A stretch of 64,000 bases of DNA from Parietaria judaica. Lineage: Eukaryota > Streptophyta > Magnoliopsida > Rosales > Urticaceae. The notes below the pieces were generated by a model. The model was not told the DNA's origin and searched no databases. It was given only the letters and a program-made list of their open reading frames with translations. How positions within the stretch are numbered: the first letter of the stretch is position 1; every line of letters starts with the position of its first letter. The DNA lies in contig OX940861.1 of the NCBI GenBank assembly GCA_954871525.1, forward strand, positions 13,438,842-13,502,841, given 5' to 3'. Shown piece by piece: positions 58,186-64,000 of this stretch. The position numbers and the translations under genes were made by a program.

Positions 58186-59201
58186 TGTTGATGGTCCGGT
58201 CAGTGAGTTGGGATTTTGGAGGGAGAGAGAATGAGGACTGAGAATCATCCAGTGAGCGAAAATGGAAGGGGATAATGCGTGCGAATTGACTGTACTACCC
58301 CTGGATAATGGGCGTGGATTGGATTCGAAGTTGTGGGAACAGTGTAATTTACTTATCACCGTTTTGAGCCTTTGGGGCTTGAGAAATAAGAACATGTCGT
58401 TTGAGTCGGAATGTCAATGTTTAATGTCGTTTAGATTTTATTAAAACATGTGTGTATTTGCCATTTGCCATATTGATGCACTTTTTCTATAAAATTTATT
58501 TTCTGTTTGTCAATTAATTATCAAACTAATACTCTACTAAGTTAATGAGTATTATGAAGCAATTAAAAAGTCTAGTTCGCCAATATTTGGTCAGACGAAA
58601 GTCTCAAACAAATATAATAATAAAATCGATAATAAAAAAACAACATTCAAATACAATTCTATTGAACGTAAGTTAATATTTTCTTTATTTTTCTAACGCG
58701 TAGTGATTAAATTTAATGGCAATGAGCTACTTTTGAATGAATATGGAGTATTGTTGTAAAAAATTAAAATTCAGAATGTAAATTTCACCAACAAACAAAA
58801 TTCATGAGGTGTTTGTGTCGCACTCTAAAACTAATGTCCTTTAGCTCAAGGTTTAGCTGATTAAGACGTCATAAAAGATTATTGCAAATCACCATTTAAC
58901 GAAACGGGTATATGTATGTCGTTTAAACTTTGAATCGGATAATGTGAATCATTTCTGTCCTTTATGTTGAAAAACGACAGTAAAACGTAGTTGTCGTTTA
59001 TCAAAATTGCATCACATTAATTTGCAGTTTAAAAAGGCTTTCACATTTATCGTAAATGTGATAACAAATGGATATTCTATATTCATTGTCATCTAAATGA
59101 AATAAAGTCTCCAACACTAATATAATGATCCCAAACTAACACCTATAAATAATATAAACTAATTATTTAATCCAATTGGCTATAAGGAACTCTTTCGTAA
59201 G
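58186..59201. other. RPS9 upstream region and spacer
   Basis: Presumed promoter and 5' UTR of RPS9 in the first few hundred bases, then AT-rich DNA. No further gene is seen. Confidence 0.5.
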
Positions 59202-60759
59202 TCAATGTTCTACGGTCGAGCCTCCCCACTTCCTAACACGGCTTTCTGCTTCATCAGCCTGCACATTTACACACATACAGAGTTACTAATATATAGTATG
59301 AAAAATATTTATTTTAATATAATTTCGTATATATATATAAAAAAAAAAAAAAAAAAACCTCTTTTTTCCAGTTTGTTAATAGAGTAACCACCACCAAGAT
59401 TCCAGTTTGCAGGCAAATGCCTCCAATCATTCCTGCCCAGATACCCTGTGACCCCAATAAAAATAATTAAATAAAAATACCATTTCATATTGCATATGAA
59501 AATGAAAAAATTCATTAAGAAATATAATTATTGTAAAAATGATCTCACCATGACTCCAAAATTAAAGGTGAAGCCAAGAAGAATCCCGGCAGGCAAACCA
59601 ACAAGATAGTAACACGCGATATTTATATACGCAACAAGAGCTTGCCATCCCGCTCCAATGGCGACACCTTTTGTCACAAACATAAAATATATTCAAATAT
59701 AGAAAGAATTGTAGAAAGAAAACCCAGCTTAATTGTTGTGTTCCCGTGAGCGACGCGTACCGGATAGCACCGGTTGGAGACTGTTGAGCAGCACGGTGAC
59801 TCCGAGCAGGATTGCGAGTCTGGTGGTCTCCTCGGCGACGGCGTCGCTGTTCGTGAAGAGCTGAGGGAAGTAGGATCTGGTGGAGAGTACGAGGACCATG
59901 CAAACGACTCCGATGGCCACTGACGTCACCGAAACGACTAGCACCGAGAATGTCGCGGCCTTCGAGTTGCCCGCACCGAGCTCATTCGACACTCTCACGC
60001 TGTTTTCATGTACAATATTTTAGAAGGTCGATGAAAATTAGCTCAGTTGGTTGATTATTTGAACTTGTATGTACCTGATCGCAGCGTTAAACCCGATTGC
60101 GATCATTGCGTCCCATCCACTGATGTTCATGCTGTATAAAAATATATAAAAAAAAAATTACATGGAAGTTTTAGGTCACAAAAGCATAAGCAAACAAAGG
60201 ATCATTCAGTTACTGATGTGAGTGAATACAATGGCGGAATAAAAAATTACATTCGAAGGATGCTCGATTTAAAGTTTTACCAGAAAAATTTACTTGGCAG
60301 TTATATTTAATTTTAGTGAAAATTAGAGGCGGTCGAAATGAAATTTTATGTATTTACTCTAAAAGAATTAAATTACATAATATATAATACCAATTTCTTT
60401 AATAGTCATCATAAGTACCTAATATTTTAGTTTTTGTGGTGACATAAAGCTTCATTTTTCATGATTAAAGTTCTCAATGTTCATTATTTTACTTCTCTAA
60501 AATTTCATTCCATTTTTATTTTAAGTGATTTAACTGAATTTTAAATGTATTGTTAAAGTCTTAGACAACTAAGACAAGCGTCACTTTTTTTCTTTTCTTT
60601 TCCTTTTCTCTCTTTTCTGATATTAACGTTATTTTAAGAACAATTGGGTGAAATTTTAAAGAAAACAAAGAAGTAGACATTGGGAATTTTGACCCTAAAC
60701 AAATAGATTTATACTACAAAAAAAATAAAAAATATTGGGTACTTATGCCGTTATAGCCC

Positions 60760-60795
<36 letters not shown>

Positions 60796-62748
60796 CTTAT
60801 TTGTTGTTAGGAAGGCTGTCTCGATGAATACCAAATAGAGATGGCGTCAACTGGGATCAAGGGGTTTGGCAAACGGCCTGTTATGACCACCAACACCATC
60901 AAGTACCAAAACTCCAAACTGCACCAAATAGCACCACAATATATTAGATCAAGTGAATAATACTGTATTAAACTATCTATCTATACATATATATACCATA
61001 ACATAACCGAAGAAGCCAATGAGAGCTTGACAAAGCCGAACAAGTCCGAGAAGGCGAGCCACGAGAAGCCGCTCCAAGCACCGTCGGACTTGGTGATGAA
61101 GATGTAGAGCAGCTGCCCGACTACGATGAGCCACCACGAGGTGTTGAGAACGATCGCCCCGCCAACGAGGCCCCAGCCGAGTTTAAGCATGAGGAGCCAG
61201 CTGAAGAAGGCGTGCAGCACCAGCACCACTGCGGAGACCGCAGCCATCACCATCACTTTCCCCTGCGCCTGCAAGAACTTCTGTATCGGAAAATTGAGCG
61301 CGTACGCGAACAGCTGCGGAATCATCCACAACGCGAACTCTCCTGCGTCCAAACTCCGGTATTTTTCATTAATTACGAGCCGCATATTGTTGTCAAGTAG
61401 GAATGAAACCGGGACTGAAGAATGGTATGTGAAACCAGACCCAAAACCGGTATTTGGAGATATTTTTGTCCCGGCCTTTTCAATTTGGTACTATTTTTTT
61501 GTTCTTCGATAAATGTTAACCACGAGTGGCGGATCCATTCACACTAAATGGGGGCTGTAGTTTTTGAAAATGTTCAAAACTTATTATTATTATTTTTCTT
61601 TTTGAAAGAAAACTACTTTATGATTTTATTTTTACTCTTAATTATGCTTAATAACACCCCACAATACTTTATCTCTTCAAAATTTATATCCTAATTTATA
61701 TCCTAGATCCGCCTGTGGTAACTACTATAGAAATAGTATTTGTCGATTTTGAACGGTAGACACAAGACCCGGTTTGTAGAAACTCTCCCTGATTTGGTTG
61801 GAACCAGTTTGTAGAAACTTTTGTCCACAATACAAAAGTTTGACCGCTATATTATTGTATTTGATCTACGGATGCGAGGAAAAGTACAAACCGGCGGCTA
61901 GAGAAATATCGGTGGCTTCTCCGAAGAGTTTGAGAATAGGAGGAGACCAGACATAGATTGGAAGCAAGACGAGGGCCGTGACGAGCAAGATGATCCATGA
62001 TCGCTGCATGTACACGCCAAGCATCCTGATCCTCCCCGCACCGTACGCTTGCCCGCACAGCGTCTCCAGTGCACTCCCCATCCCCAGCTACATTAATTAA
62101 TCACCATTATTCCATCATTACTTAGATCATAATATGCTTTATTCAATAATCAATCTTTTTTGTTAAAAAAAAAAAGAGATATCATAAACAAGATTGACGC
62201 GAAATACACGAGGGCTTTCCAACTTTGTGTCGTAAGTTAACGTATACGTATCTACTTTATTGTGTGTCATAATGACGCCCTTTTTGGTGCCAAGCACGCA
62301 TAGAGCCATAGATACACCACAAAACGAAAACAAACAAAAATCATCATAAAATAATAATTTATGCTCACCAACGAAATCCCACAAAATATTATTCGAGAAA
62401 AAACAAATCTTTTCGTCCTTCCCCAGTTCAATTTGTATAATATACAGTTAAAATCACATCCCAAGGGAAAAAATATCGTGTATATGTAACTAATTAAAAC
62501 GTACATACCATGACACCGAAGGCGAGACCAGCGATGACGGAGTTCTCGATGGAGACGGCGGCGAGCTAGAGCTCGCCGACCCAGCCGGCGAGGAGCTGGG
62601 TGAGCGCACCGAGGGAGTACTGGCAGATGGCGGTGAAGATGGCAGGGGCGGCGAGTTTCCAGAGCTTCTTCGACTCGCGCCCGAACTCCTCGGCCAGCCC
62701 CGCATGATCGCCGTTGTCCAGCAGCGGCGCTCGGTCTCTCGCATCCAT
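59202..62748 (-). pseudogene. MATE (DTX) transporter with one premature TAG
   Basis: MATE proteins export metabolites in exchange for H+ across plasma or vacuolar membranes. Nine exons (62748-62509, 62087-61892, 61342-60997, 60918-60832, 60131-60075, 59999-59761, 59667-59549, 59445-59359, 59258-59202) fit in phase to 476 codons. Motifs: LWKLAAPAIFTAICQYSLGA, GLAFGVM then LGMGSALETLCGQAYGA, WMIPQLFAYALNFPIQKFLQ, VRVSNELGAGN, and the C-terminal ESRVRKWGGST. It is most like plant DTX33/35-type carriers, from memory. Codon 61 is TAG (62568-62566) where the family has Glu after VGEL. All splice sites and the rest of the frame are intact. It could be a null allele, a very recent pseudogene or a base-call error; re-initiation would lose the first membrane helix. 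Confidence 0.85.
60762..60791. repeat. TA microsatellite in a MATE intron
   Basis: About 15 AT dinucleotides in the intron between exons 4 and 5. Confidence 0.9.
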
Positions 62749-63475
62749 GGCAGCGATAATTTCCTTGCCTTGCTTGCTTGTTCTCGTGTTTGTGTGAACG
62801 TGTGTGTTGTTCACTATCATGAGATGAACACTTGACGCTCGTTCTTCACGTTTTATAGCCAGACACGTGGACGAACATGCTGTCCAGTAATGACTGCATT
62901 TATTTTGATGGTTGACTGCCTTGATTCCTTTTAGTAAATATTAAATTTGTATCAATTTTTTTACTGGCAATAATATTTCAAAGTCACAAATACAATGTTT
63001 GAAGTTCAATTTAATTTGTGTCGAGTTAACTTGTAATAAATCAAGGATGCTCATACTTCTCAAGTTTAATAAAACATCAAGCAATTTATGTTTTCATAAC
63101 TCAATCGTAAATGTACACATGTCCCCGGTGTAGCAAACGTCAATTCGATAGACAAAATTAGACTTCGATATTGTTTTCGAACTTTTAGATCTTATTATCG
63201 TTTAAAAACAAATATTAAGAATATATGTGTGGAGTTAGTAAAAAATTACATACTTTTTATGATGCTAATATCTCTTCTTTTAAGTTAGATTATTTTTAGT
63301 TTTATTAAAAGTCCGAATTTTGAAAAAACAAATATTGAAACCAAGCTTTAAAAAATAAATCAGGTGTGAATTATGTAAATGTCGAAAAGAAAATTCATTA
63401 TCTAGTGATGAAAGTTGGTAAAAATCGATACTTAGTAATAAATGTTCCAAAATGAAAAACTAGTAATGTTCCCTG
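62749..63475. other. MATE upstream region
   Basis: First ~120 bp likely hold the 5' UTR and promoter, including TTTTATAGCC near 62851. The rest is AT-rich with no gene. Confidence 0.5.
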
Positions 63476-63765
63476 TGTTGAGTGTGAAGCCTAATCTACA
63501 CGGAAGCGCTATTGAGACCCAACGCAGAGCTGTCAAGCTGATCGTCATTAGTGCGTTTTGTAGCACAAATTGAGAGAGACGAGATTGAGGGTGTAACCAG
63601 AAACTCCGATTGAGAGATTGATAGTGGATCGAGATTTACAGGCGGCAAATAGACGTACCTCCTACACTGGGAGCGAACCACTATAATTCTGGTATCAATT
63701 TAAATTCTATTTATCGCTTTTATCGTTTTTCGAATTGGGAATTAGGGCAAAATTCCTAACACCCT
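63476..63765 (+). repeat. LTR-like remnant
   Basis: Sequence with GCGAACCACTATAATTCTGG and then TTAGGGCAAAATTCCTAACA, ending CA, resembles the 3' part of copia LTRs. No matching partner, primer site or internal coding sequence is present, so it may be a solo fragment. Confidence 0.4.
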
Positions 63766-64000
63766 GTCATTCACTAAAATACATTCTTCCTTCTTCTTTT
63801 TTTCTCTCTTTTTTCATGTACCTTGTTCCTTTGTAAAATTTGGATAAAAATGAGTGAGTTATGCCAAAAATACGAAAGTTATACAATATAGATTTTGAGT
63901 TGTTATCAAAATTTTTGGGCATATATATTGGACATGGGTATTTTCGTAAACAAACAGTGCATATCACTAGTTTTTAAATTTTGGAACATGCATGATTCTT
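63766..64000. other. Right-edge flank
   Basis: AT-rich, no feature supported. Confidence 0.4.

Noticed and set aside
57866..58234. Plus-strand frame opposite RPS9 exon 1
   Set aside because: Shadow of the transit-peptide exon.
59562..59903. Alternative frames over MATE exons 6-7
   Set aside because: The family frame with proper splice joins explains the sequence.
1..64000. CRISPR arrays, bacterial operons, tRNA or rRNA genes
   Set aside because: None seen. Repeats are LTRs, hAT ends, microsatellites or AGCGGTA repeats; no cloverleaf or rRNA-like sequence was recognised by eye.

Overview
This is nuclear DNA of a flowering plant, most likely a eudicot. Genes are split by many short AT-rich GT-AG introns, two proteins carry chloroplast transit-type N-termini (ribosomal protein S9 and a multi-pass membrane protein), and the families present (SEC3 exocyst, dirigent, MATE, TOD1/MUCI70, PLS-type PPR, ArgJ) look plant-like. 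The species cannot be named from the sequence. There is no bacterial, CRISPR or phage content.

Layout. 1-1641: end of a decayed Ty1/copia element on the minus strand. It sits in a broken ARIADNE-type RBR ubiquitin-ligase gene (1642-3331). 3504-8440: a second, internally deleted copia element. 8441-11217: AT-rich spacer with a possible small hAT derivative and a GAA repeat. 11218-18705: intact 25-exon exocyst gene SEC3A (minus). 18706-22532: spacer. 22533-23042: intronless GC-rich dirigent gene. 23305-23987: non-autonomous hAT. 24639-28279: full-length hAT with a perfect 8-bp target duplication and a transposase broken by three stop codons, ending 92 bp before the start codon of the next gene. 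28372-30034: chloroplast-type membrane protein. 30704-32600: six-exon TOD1/MUCI70-family glycosyltransferase. 33386-38400: repeat-rich region with AGCGGTA-type repeats, a solo LTR, a Ulp1-like protease and an acidic coiled-coil ORF, probably mobile-element derived. 39652-39941: small two-exon gene. 40211-41640: PPR pseudogene.

41813-55999: a frame-broken ArgJ gene whose last intron holds a four-layer nest. Copia element A (44816-55849) has a GTGAG duplication. Copia B (50390-55782) lies inside A's 3' LTR with an ATGTA duplication. One hAT derivative lies in A (47884-48557) and another in B (53542-54091), each with its own 8-bp duplication. 56475-58185: chloroplast RPS9 (minus). 59202-62748: nine-exon MATE transporter (minus), complete except for a TAG at codon 61. 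The right end is AT-rich with an LTR-like remnant.

The intact genes (SEC3A, RPS9, TOD1/MUCI70-like, membrane protein, dirigent) are unrelated housekeeping or specialised functions and form no pathway. The main story is repeated hAT and copia insertion with recoverable order, and gene decay next to strictly intact genes. Exon joins were worked out by hand from splice signals and reading frame. Family assignments come from remembered conserved motifs, not a database search.
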